A stretch of DNA of 13,472 nucleotides from Chloroflexota bacterium (lineage in GTDB: Bacteria > Chloroflexota > Ktedonobacteria > Ktedonobacterales > Ktedonobacteraceae). The position numbers and the translations under genes were made by a program. Each line of letters starts with the position of its first letter. The stretch's first letter is position 1. The notes beneath the pieces are model-generated. The model worked only from the letters and a program-made list of their open reading frames with translations, did not search any database and was not told where the DNA came from. Location of the stretch: NCBI GenBank assembly GCA_005881995.1, contig VBHV01000244.1, positions 1 through 13,472 of the forward strand. The letters run 5' to 3'. Positions 7,168 to 13,472 of the stretch are shown piece after piece.

Positions 7168-7508
7168 GCAACGACTCCTTTCAGGCACGCCATCATACCT
7201 ACCTGCCGGTAAGTGTACCATTCTCATTGGGGACAGGGAAAGCATGCAATTTTCTAGCCGCGCATGTGGTTACGTCCATATATGTATACGTTCAAATAGC
7301 TGTACAAATTCACAGAGACCTGCTTTTTCCTGCATACTGCCGAAAAGCGAATAACGTTAGGGGGGCTTGTGTTCTCTAATAATAGGAGGTAAAAAAGCGG
7401 TCAATCCCCTTTTTAGATAGGAAAAATTGCCTGTTATGATATAAGGACATTAGAATTTCCTTAGAAAACTTTCACATGAATTTCACTAGTCAAAGGGATG
7501 GGGTTGGG
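7168..7508. other. Divergent intergenic region between regulator and GH15 genes
   Basis: About 340 bp, more AT-rich than the genes, separating the minus-strand regulator from the plus-strand GH15 gene. It holds a good plus-strand sigma-70 promoter (7412-7440). For the regulator I see only weak minus-strand candidates around 7265-7310 (TTGTAC, TTGAAC, near a TATACATATA stretch) and do not call one. An AGGAGGT at 7384-7390 has no start codon at a usable distance. No RNA gene, terminator or strong inverted repeat was recognised. Confidence 0.5.
7412..7440 (+). promoter_or_regulatory. Sigma-70 promoter for the GH15 gene
   Basis: TTTAGA (7412-7417), a 17-base spacer and TATGAT (7435-7440; five of six consensus bases) form a standard promoter with a start site near 7447. 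This leaves a leader of about 60 bases to the preferred start codon at 7509. Confidence 0.55.
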
Positions 7509-9509
7509 ATGAACACCAATACTCGAACTTATCGATCAATCAATTCTTATGGCGTCATCGGTGATTGCCATTCGGTCGTGTTGGTCGCTCCAGATGGGTC
7601 GGTAGATTGGGGATGTCTGCCGGACTTTGACAGCCCGGCCATCTTTTGCCGTCTGCTTGATGCGGAACGTGGGGGCTACTTTCAGATCGCTCCCACAGAA
7701 GGGACGATTCCGGGAGTGCAGCGCTACCTGCGAGGAAGCAATGTTTTGCAGACCAGGTTTACGAGTACAGTTGGGGAAATTATCCTCACCGACTTTATGC
7801 CGGTCGAGACGCTGAGCGCCTGGCAGTATCGCGAATTGAACAACAATACGTGGACACGTGAGGATGGTTCCTGCCATTGCCTCGTGCGCATTGTTGAATG
7901 CACGCATGGCGAATTGCCTATCACGATGACCCTCAAAGCCAGTCCGGATTATGCATCCGCGACAAGCGAGGTTTCACTTATTCCGGGTGGGATGGGCGCC
8001 GTCATTTCCGGCGGCAGGCAGCACGTTGGCCTGGGAGTCGTTGGCGCGTATCGTTTACCATCGTTCTCTATGTCTGTGCGACAAGACGACGGCGAAACGC
8101 ATCCCTCTGTGATTGTGCAGGCCACATTACAAGAGGGCGAGCGCCTGTTGTTTGCCGTAGGCATGGGGCGCAATGCCAGGGCTGCGCGCCGCCTGGCAGA
8201 GGAAGAACTGCACCTGCGCAACTTCGATTGGGAACTGGCGCACACGCTGCATTGCTGGCGTACCTGGATAGAGAGCTGTTCCTATCGAGGCCCATACCAG
8301 GACCTTGTCCAGCGCAGCGCGCTCGTTCTCAAAATGATGACCTATGCTCCAACAGGCGCGATAGTGGCTGCTCCTACCACCTCTTTACCGGAGGGTCTAG
8401 GCGGTGTACGCAACTGGGACTATCGCTTCACCTGGCTGCGTGATGCCACCTTCACGCTGTACGCCCTGAATGTGCTGGGCTTCACGGAGGAAGCGCATGC
8501 CTTTACCCACTGGCTGCGCCGCCTGTCTTACTCAAATGGCGAAGACCTGCAAATCATGTACGGCATCCGGGGGGAGCGAGAATTGATCGAACACGAACTC
8601 TCCCATTTGAGTGGATATTGCGACTCCAGGCCCGTACGCATTGGCAACGAAGCTGCCAGGCAGAAACAGATGGATGTCTTCGGAGAAGTGCTTGATTGCA
8701 TTCACCTGTTCCGGCGCCAGGGTGGCTTTGAGCGCTACGGCGAAAGGCTGGAGGGGCATTTGTGGGCCATGATGTGCCAGCTGGTCGAGCATGTCTGCGC
8801 GCACTGGCACGAACCCGATAGCGGCATCTGGGAAGTCCGCGGCGGCCTTCAGCACTTCGTCTATTCCAAAGTCATGTGCTGGGTGGCGCTGGATCGCGGC
8901 ATTCGCGCGGCGGAGCAATTACGCCTCGAGACTGATCTCCCGCGCTGGCGACAGGTGCGCGACCAGATTCGCACGGACATCCTGACGCATGGCTACAATA
9001 CGCAGGTTGGCGCCTTTACGCAATCGTATGCGAGTACGACGCTGGATGCATCGAATTTGCTGTTACCCCTCGTGGGTTTTATTGCACCCGATGATCCGCG
9101 CATGCGCTCAACCGTTGATCGCATTATCGAGCGCTTGACCGATGAACACGGCTTTGTCTACCGCTATCATGCCGAAGCGACTGACGACGGCCTGACCGGC
9201 GATGAGGGCACGTTTACCATCTGCACCTTCTGGCTGGTGGATAACCTGGCTATGCAGGGTCGTGTCACAGAGGCTCGTTCGCTCTTTGAGCGGTTGTTGA
9301 GCTATGCAGGCCATCTTGGGCTGTTCTCGGAAGAGATCGATACCTCCAACAATACCGCGTTAGGCAATTACCCGCAAGCCTATACGCATATCGCCTTGAT
9401 TAACAGCGCGTATAATCTGAAGAGAGCCGAAATGCGTATGGCCGAGCATCACACCGATCCCCTTATTGCCGCCATTCGGCTGCAAAAGAACAGTCAGGTC
9501 AGCAGGTAA
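7509..9509 (+). CDS. Glycoside hydrolase family 15 protein (glucoamylase/trehalase-like)
   Basis: Probably an inverting alpha-glucosidase acting on malto-oligosaccharides, trehalose or a related glucan. From ATG 7509 it has 666 residues. The N-terminal beta-sandwich of bacterial GH15 proteins begins INSYGVIGDCHSVVLVAPDG and continues DWGCLPDFDSPAIF. The (alpha/alpha)6 catalytic domain follows, with GGVRNWDYRFTWLRDA (about 298-313), the candidate general acid Glu442 in DSGIWEVRG, and the candidate base Glu608/609 in LFSEEID, then GNYPQAYTHIALI. No signal peptide is visible, so it should act in the cytoplasm. ATG 7509 is preferred over ATG 7476 because the family homology starts right after it and a G-rich GGATGGGG lies upstream, while 7476 has no ribosome site. 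It is a single-gene transcript with its own promoter and a terminator after the stop. Family is certain; among GH15 proteins glucoamylase, trehalase and dextran-type activities cannot be separated by eye. Confidence 0.95.
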   Translation: MNTNTRTYRSINSYGVIGDCHSVVLVAPDGSVDWGCLPDFDSPAIFCRLLDAERGGYFQIAPTEGTIPGVQRYLRGSNVLQTRFTSTVGEIILTDFMPVETLSAWQYRELNNNTWTREDGSCHCLVRIVECTHGELPITMTLKASPDYASATSEVSLIPGGMGAVISGGRQHVGLGVVGAYRLPSFSMSVRQDDGETHPSVIVQATLQEGERLLFAVGMGRNARAARRLAEEELHLRNFDWELAHTLHCWRTWIESCSYRGPYQDLVQRSALVLKMMTYAPTGAIVAAPTTSLPEGLGGVRNWDYRFTWLRDATFTLYALNVLGFTEEAHAFTHWLRRLSYSNGEDLQIMYGIRGERELIEHELSHLSGYCDSRPVRIGNEAARQKQMDVFGEVLDCIHLFRRQGGFERYGERLEGHLWAMMCQLVEHVCAHWHEPDSGIWEVRGGLQHFVYSKVMCWVALDRGIRAAEQLRLETDLPRWRQVRDQIRTDILTHGYNTQVGAFTQSYASTTLDASNLLLPLVGFIAPDDPRMRSTVDRIIERLTDEHGFVYRYHAEATDDGLTGDEGTFTICTFWLVDNLAMQGRVTEARSLFERLLSYAGHLGLFSEEIDTSNNTALGNYPQAYTHIALINSAYNLKRAEMRMAEHHTDPLIAAIRLQKNSQVSR

Positions 9510-9527
9510 ATATACCCGGCAATACTG

Positions 9528-9557
9528 AAGGGCGAACCATTGTGTTCGCCCTTTTTT
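9528..9557 (+). terminator. Intrinsic terminator after the GH15 gene
   Basis: AAGGGCGAAC (9528-9537) pairs perfectly with GTTCGCCCTT (9544-9553) around a six-base loop and runs into TTTTTT (9552-9557). It begins 19 bases after the GH15 stop codon and isolates that gene from the methyltransferase downstream. Confidence 0.9.
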
Positions 9558-9584
9558 GTTTGGATATGAAAAATTGCGATTCTA

Positions 9585-9593
9585 TGCGATAAT
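9585..9593 (+). promoter_or_regulatory. Extended -10 promoter for the methyltransferase unit
   Basis: TGCGATAAT is a TGN-extended -10 box (GATAAT at 9588-9593). The -35 region (TATGAA) is poor, as is usual for extended -10 promoters. The start site near 9600 would give a leader of roughly 20 bases to GTG 9622. Confidence 0.45.
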
Positions 9594-9621
9594 AGCGAAA
9601 AACATAGAGAAAGAACAGCCT

Positions 9622-10779
9622 GTGTCAATAGAGATTCATTATCCAACTGCCAGCCTCAAACCGCATCGAGACGAGAGCCTGCAAAGCGGGCACCTCTGGA
9701 TTTTTTCGGGGGCGTTGCAACAGCAGCCGCGCTGGATAGAGCCGGGGGGGCTGGTCGATGTCAAATCGGCGACGGGGCAGTTTGTGGCGCGCGGCTACTA
9801 CAATCCTGAGACCGATATCGCCATACGCATCCTGACGCGTGACATCTCCGAAGCCATCGACCTCGACTTTTTACGGGGGCGTATTCGCAGCGCGGTGGAA
9901 CTGCGGCAGGTATTTGACCCGGACAAGACCAATACCTACCGGCTGATCAACGCCGAGGGCGACGGCCTGCCCGGCCTGATTGTAGACCGCTTCGCCGAGA
10001 TTCTGGTTGTTCAGATTCACACGTTGGGTATGGATCGCCTGCGCCCGCTGATAGTCGAGGCGCTTATGGATGAAACTGGGGCGCACGGCATATTGTTACG
10101 CAACGACAGCCAGTCGCGCCGCCGCGAGGGTTTAGGGGTTGAGGAGCCGCGCGTCGTCGCGGGCGGCGTTCCCACACGGGTCGCGGTACGCGAAAATGGC
10201 GTGCTATTTCTTATTGACCCCTGGGAGGGGCAGAAAACAGGCTTTTTTCTCGACCAGCGTGACAAACGCGAGGCGCTGCGCAAATACGCGCGCGCGAAAC
10301 ACGTGTTGAACTGCTTCAGCTACACCGGCGCATTTTCGGTCTATGCCGCGTTGACCAGCAGCGAAACGCGTGTCACCAGCGTCGATATCTCCGAACCCGC
10401 CATAGAGATGGCGCGCGAGCAATTCCTCCTGAACGGCCTCGATCCCAACCGGCATCAACTTCTTATAGCCGATGTGTTCGAGTATCTGGAAGAAGCGCAG
10501 CGCAATGGCGTTTCATTTGATGTAGTGGTGTTGGACCCGCCTGCCTTTGCCAAAAACCAGGGCGCGCGCGCTCAGGCTCTGAAAGCTTACCGCCGCCTGA
10601 ACACGCTCGGCATGCAGGTATTGCGGTCCGGCGGCATCCTGTTGACCTGTTCGTGTTCGGGTGTCATCGGCATGGATGATGTGCTGGGAACGTTATCCCA
10701 TGGCGATGCCGGAGACGGCTTACTTGAAAGCGGTATTTTGCCGCGTCGAGTAGTTCCAGTCATGGGAAGGGAAACATGA
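9622..10779 (+). CDS. RlmI-like class I SAM-dependent rRNA methyltransferase, C terminus frameshifted
   Basis: Member of the RlmI/YccW family, which methylates a cytosine at C5 in 23S rRNA. From GTG 9622 the encoded protein has 385 residues. An N-terminal PUA domain (HPYPTASL-like start, then SGHLWIFSGAL, to about residue 75) precedes the central domain (INAEGDGLPGLIVDRF). The SAM-binding Rossmann domain follows with motif I VLNCFSYTGAFS (228-239), DPPAFAK (305-311) and LTCSCS (341-346). After about residue 358 the frame is lost: the residues from GDAGDG to the stop are not family-like, while the conserved ending MPETAYLKAVFCRVE lies in the +1 frame (10706-10753). Roughly 30 family residues before that ending are absent, so a deletion that is not a multiple of three is likely. 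GTG 9622 is chosen because upstream TTG 9556 lies within the terminator T-run and no ATG occurs in the PUA region. The stop overlaps the next start by 4 bp only because of the shift. Function of this copy is doubtful. Confidence 0.85.
   Translation: MSIEIHYPTASLKPHRDESLQSGHLWIFSGALQQQPRWIEPGGLVDVKSATGQFVARGYYNPETDIAIRILTRDISEAIDLDFLRGRIRSAVELRQVFDPDKTNTYRLINAEGDGLPGLIVDRFAEILVVQIHTLGMDRLRPLIVEALMDETGAHGILLRNDSQSRRREGLGVEEPRVVAGGVPTRVAVRENGVLFLIDPWEGQKTGFFLDQRDKREALRKYARAKHVLNCFSYTGAFSVYAALTSSETRVTSVDISEPAIEMAREQFLLNGLDPNRHQLLIADVFEYLEEAQRNGVSFDVVVLDPPAFAKNQGARAQALKAYRRLNTLGMQVLRSGGILLTCSCSGVIGMDDVLGTLSHGDAGDGLLESGILPRRVVPVMGRET
10694..10753 (+). pseudogene. Out-of-frame remnant of the methyltransferase C terminus
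   Basis: Read in the +1 frame relative to the upstream gene, this segment encodes YPMAMPETAYLKAVFCRVE followed by TAG at 10751. RlmI-family proteins end with a PETxYLK motif and a short hydrophobic strand, so this is the true ancestral end of the gene. With it the gene would stop 22 bases before the next start codon, a normal spacing with room for the ribosome site. Confidence 0.75.
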
Positions 10780-12044
10780 GCCAGCGGCAACTTTATTGGC
10801 GGTACAATCGCTCTTCTCCGCGAAGAATTCAGGGCAGTTTGAGAGGCAGCGTTCTTTTGCTCCTCTGCTTCCTTACTGCATGTGCCGGTACAACGCACTC
10901 ACCAACGAAGCAGGGTACTCCAACAAAGCCGACGACCTCGCCTGTAACGCCCTCGTCACCAGCTACCTTTACAGTGGGCAGCAGCGCTACTCACCATTAC
11001 GAATACGTCTTCCCAGATGGGGAAATGGATGTGTTCGACATGGATCAAGGACAGGCGCTGGTTCAAAAAATCGCTTTGCCGACGACTGCTGGGGTGAGAG
11101 GCGTGGTCGCAAGTCCAGTCACCCATATGCTTTATGTCAGCTACGGAAGTGATCACGGCGCGGGAGGTTCGCTGCTCAAATACGACCTGCTCGCTCAAAA
11201 CATCGTCTGGCAAAAAACATATGCGCATGGCGTTGATAGCATGGCCATCACTCCAGACGGCCAGACCATTTACATGCCCGATGGCGAGTTATCTGACGAT
11301 GGGAACTGGTATATCGTTGACGCGCATACCGGCAATGACGCCGGGTTTATCAGTGCAGGCACAGAACCCCACAATACGCTGGTCAGCTTGAGTGGAAAGC
11401 ACGTCTATATGGGCGGCAGGTTTTCGCCATATTTAACGGTTGCTGATACCGCGACGCATCAGATCATTCAGAAAATTGGACCTCTTCGGGGCAATGGCGT
11501 CAGACCATTTACAATCAACGGACAGGAGACTCTCGCCTATATGAGTACGACTGGCTTCCTGGGCTTTCAGGTTGGAGATATTCAGACCGGGCAAATTCTC
11601 TATACCGTGCCCATTCAAGGGTTTTCCTGGGATGGAAGTGGACCTACCGATCCGAGCCATGGCCTTTCACTCTCTCCTGATGAGAAGGAACTCTATGTCA
11701 TCGACTGGGCCAATAATTATGTGCACGTTTTTGATGTCTCCCAGGTTCCGGCTTCAGCGCCCAGGCAGGTTGCCGATATCCAGTTGACACGGTCGATGCA
11801 CCACAACGAATCCCCCTGTGCCTATGATTGTCTGGCCGATGGCTGGCTCCAGCACAGTAGAGACGGGCGCTTTGTCTACGTGGGCGACGCCGGGGACGTG
11901 ATCGACACCGCGTCGCGCAGGGTCGTAGCCAACCTGGACCCCCTCTACAACTCACGCAAGATGCTTGAAATTGACTGGCAGAATGGGGTTCCTATCTTCA
12001 CCAGTTCCCGGCAGGGGATGGGTTACGTGACTGCTCCGGGGTGA
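10776..12044 (+). CDS. Predicted lipoprotein with YVTN/beta-propeller fold
   Basis: A 422-residue exported protein of unknown function. The N terminus is basic, followed by a hydrophobic stretch ending CFLTAC, giving Cys36 as probable lipid attachment site. A Thr/Pro/Ser-rich linker (about 40-65) then leads to a surface domain made of repeated four-stranded blades. Repeat-like signatures are SPVTHMLYVSYG, TPDGQTIYMPDG, SLSGKHVYMGGR, SPDEKELYVIDWANNYVHVFD and SRDGRFVYVGDAGDVIDT, the pattern of YVTN/WD-like propellers. The start is ATG 10776, with GGGAAGG five bases upstream. It follows the damaged methyltransferase gene closely and may be co-transcribed with it, but no functional link is evident. 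It ends 34 bases before the convergent kinase gene. Propellers of this type often bind ligands or proteins at the cell surface; no catalytic motif was seen. Confidence 0.85.
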   Translation: MSQRQLYWRYNRSSPRRIQGSLRGSVLLLLCFLTACAGTTHSPTKQGTPTKPTTSPVTPSSPATFTVGSSATHHYEYVFPDGEMDVFDMDQGQALVQKIALPTTAGVRGVVASPVTHMLYVSYGSDHGAGGSLLKYDLLAQNIVWQKTYAHGVDSMAITPDGQTIYMPDGELSDDGNWYIVDAHTGNDAGFISAGTEPHNTLVSLSGKHVYMGGRFSPYLTVADTATHQIIQKIGPLRGNGVRPFTINGQETLAYMSTTGFLGFQVGDIQTGQILYTVPIQGFSWDGSGPTDPSHGLSLSPDEKELYVIDWANNYVHVFDVSQVPASAPRQVADIQLTRSMHHNESPCAYDCLADGWLQHSRDGRFVYVGDAGDVIDTASRRVVANLDPLYNSRKMLEIDWQNGVPIFTSSRQGMGYVTAPG

Positions 12045-12078
12045 GCAAGCCGGGCTGCGTGCCGGTGCTCATCGTCCG

Positions 12079-13341
12079 CTATGCCCCGGTCGTTTCCGGT
12101 GCATGCGGGCCGCCGGGAAGCAGCACACAAAAACGACTGCCCTGTCCGTTTATCCCTGAACTCTCCACCCAAATGCGGCCCCCCATCGTCTCCACAAAGC
12201 GCTTGCTGATGTAGAGTCCCAGTCCACTGCCGCCTACGTGGCTGGAAAGGTCACGCTTGAGGCGCGTGAACTGTTGAAAGAGCAGGGGCAATTCCTCGGG
12301 CGGGATGCCTGGTCCCGCATCTTGCACACTGATGCAGACCGACGGGGGAACATCCCGTTCGTCCCGGTCGAACAGGGCCGCACTGACGACCACGGGAGCA
12401 GGTTTGGGGCAATACTTGAAGGCGTTGGAGAGGAGGTTCCCCAGTACCTGGCGCATGAGCTGCCCATTTGCCCAGACGGTCAATCCGTCAGGAATGTCTA
12501 TGTGGAGACGATCCGCCTGTCCCTCGCCGGGATCGAGGTACGCGACCACGTCGCGCACCAGAAAAGCGACGGCGATCTCCCCGCGTTGAGGCGGCGGCAT
12601 CTGTTCCGTGATGGTCAGCCCATCGAGCACGCTGTTGACAAGTTGGAGGAGTTCTTCACCGCTTCTAATGGCCGTATTGAGAAACCGGGCCTGCGCGGCT
12701 GCGTCCAGGCGTCCCTGCTGCACCCGCATTAATTCGAGGTAGCCCAACAGAGAGGTCAGCGGAGTACGCAGTTCGTGGTTCATATGCAGGATGAATTGAT
12801 CTTTGAGCTGGTTAAACTGCCGTTGCAGCTCTGCTTGCCTACGTGCGGTGATATCTTCAGTGAATGCGAGGAAGTAGAGGGGCCATCCCTCCTGGTTGCG
12901 CACCAACGTCACGCTCAGGTTGACCCAGACGGGCGAGCCATCTTTTCGCCGGAAACGCAGCTCCTTGGCGTAGGTCTGCTGCTCACCGGTAATCAGGCGC
13001 TGCGCGTCGCTAAAGGCGAGGGAGAGATCCTCAGGCAGCATCACCCCGTGGAGCGTCTGAGCAAGTAGCTCCTCCTGTGTGTAGCCCACGATGTCGCACA
13101 GTCTGGGGTTGACAAGCAGCCAGCGTCCGTCGATCCCCACATGCGCAATGCCAACGGCAGCCTGCTCGAAAGTGAGACGAAAGCGCTCCTCGCTGGCGCG
13201 CAGCTCGTCTTCCAGCCGTTGGTGATCGGTAATGTCGACGCTCGTATCCACCCACTTGCCGGCGCGTCCACCGGGCTCGAATGTGGAAAGCTCCATTCCT
13301 TCTTGTTCGGTAGACACTGCGTTGACTCCCGTCGTGCTCAC
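12079..13341 (-). CDS. PAS domain sensor histidine kinase
   Basis: A sensor kinase that autophosphorylates on histidine and passes phosphate to a response regulator; no regulator gene is in the window. As drawn it has 420 residues and no membrane segment, so it is probably cytoplasmic. Domains: a short N-terminal piece ending KWVDTSVDITDHQRLEDEL that looks like the tail of a lost PAS domain; one complete PAS/PAC (about 51-168; EERFRLTFEQAAVGIAHV to FTEDITARRQAE); HisKA with MNHELRTPL (His189); HATPase with N-box GNLLSNAFKY (301-310), G1 DAGPGIP (341-347) and G2 GGSGLGL (370-376). Start is uncertain: GTG 13341 has AAGG too close and GGAGG about 15 bases away, while GTG 13317 has GGGAG at eight bases and may be the true start; ATG 13296 is also possible. 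All kinase motifs are intact. A strong promoter lies at 13386-13415. It converges with the lipoprotein gene. Confidence 0.93.
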   Translation of the reverse strand: MSTTGVNAVSTEQEGMELSTFEPGGRAGKWVDTSVDITDHQRLEDELRASEERFRLTFEQAAVGIAHVGIDGRWLLVNPRLCDIVGYTQEELLAQTLHGVMLPEDLSLAFSDAQRLITGEQQTYAKELRFRRKDGSPVWVNLSVTLVRNQEGWPLYFLAFTEDITARRQAELQRQFNQLKDQFILHMNHELRTPLTSLLGYLELMRVQQGRLDAAAQARFLNTAIRSGEELLQLVNSVLDGLTITEQMPPPQRGEIAVAFLVRDVVAYLDPGEGQADRLHIDIPDGLTVWANGQLMRQVLGNLLSNAFKYCPKPAPVVVSAALFDRDERDVPPSVCISVQDAGPGIPPEELPLLFQQFTRLKRDLSSHVGGSGLGLYISKRFVETMGGRIWVESSGINGQGSRFCVLLPGGPHAPETTGA

Positions 13342-13385
13342 CTTAACTCAAAACTGCCTCCTTCGCACCGCCACCTTACACAACT

Positions 13386-13415
13386 ATTCTAACACAGGTG
13401 GATAAGCTCTGGCAA
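13386..13415 (-). promoter_or_regulatory. Sigma-70 promoter for the histidine kinase gene
   Basis: In minus-strand sense TTGCCA (13415-13410; five of six), an 18-base spacer and TAGAAT (13391-13386; five of six), with TGT directly before the -10 as an extended element. The start site would be near 13379, leaving a leader of about 40-60 bases depending on the start codon used. Confidence 0.65.
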
Positions 13416-13451
13416 ATGCCACATCAAATCCGCTAAGTGTTTGTGAAGCTG

Positions 13452-13472
13452 CCAGGGCGACCGCGAGGGTCG
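13452..13472. repeat. Partial second copy of the interspersed palindromic repeat
   Basis: The last 21 bases, beginning CCAGGGCGACCGCG, are identical to the first 21 bases of the inverted-repeat arm at 3958-3978. The element continues beyond the window edge, upstream of the kinase promoter. Confidence 0.8.

Noticed and set aside
7384..7390. AGGAGGT on the plus strand upstream of the GH15 promoter
   Set aside because: It lies upstream of the predicted transcript start and is not followed by a usable start codon; the next ATG opens only a two-codon frame.
9556..9621. Upstream TTG start extending the methyltransferase by 22 residues
   Set aside because: The TTG lies in the T-run of the preceding terminator and the extension passes through the extended -10 box; family homology begins after GTG 9622.
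10776..10779. ATGA overlap as evidence of translational coupling between methyltransferase and lipoprotein
   Set aside because: The overlap exists only because the methyltransferase frame is shifted; the conserved frame stops at 10753, 22 bases before the lipoprotein start.

Overview
The window reads as chromosomal DNA of a free-living heterotrophic bacterium with moderate to high GC content. Several features point to a Ktedonobacter-like Chloroflexota: frequent GTG starts, purine-rich ribosome binding sites, a GH15 glucoamylase/trehalase-like enzyme, a PAS histidine kinase, and interspersed palindromic repeats with a GGGCGACC core. The taxon is an inference from general character, not from a marker gene.

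The left half (1-7167) is a minus-strand sugar-uptake block. In transcription order it holds a 1019-residue LevR-type regulator (wHTH, sigma-54-type AAA+ domain, PRD, EIIA-like, EIIB-like, PRD). A 292-bp intergenic region follows, then the EIIB and EIIC genes of a lactose/cellobiose-family PTS, which overlap by 17 bp. Next come a XylF-like sugar-binding lipoprotein and its ABC ATPase, the latter cut by the window edge. The intergenic region in front of the PTS genes contains a near-consensus sigma-54 (-24/-12) promoter, a 26-bp perfect palindrome touching it, and a 93-bp element made of two 33-bp inverted arms. The GAYTGA loop in the regulator and the -24/-12 site downstream of it fit each other: the regulator probably activates the PTS genes with RNA polymerase-sigma54, and PTS phosphorylation of its PRD/EII modules sets its activity. 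No EIIA gene and no phospho-glycosidase lie in the window.

The right half starts with a divergent intergenic region (7168-7508). It is followed on the plus strand by a GH15-family enzyme that ends in a clear intrinsic terminator (9528-9557). Then comes a two-gene unit: an RlmI-like PUA plus Rossmann rRNA methyltransferase and a beta-propeller lipoprotein. The methyltransferase is damaged near its 3' end. The conserved C-terminal sequence (MPETAYLKAVFCRVE) is present in the +1 frame and about 30 residues before it are missing, so the encoded tail is not native. A convergent PAS histidine kinase (12079-13341, minus), with a strong extended -10 promoter upstream, closes the window. The last 21 bases are the start of another copy of the interspersed repeat.

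The most notable points are the sigma-54/LevR control unit next to a lactose-family PTS, the disrupted methyltransferase C terminus, and the repeat element between the regulator and its probable target promoter.
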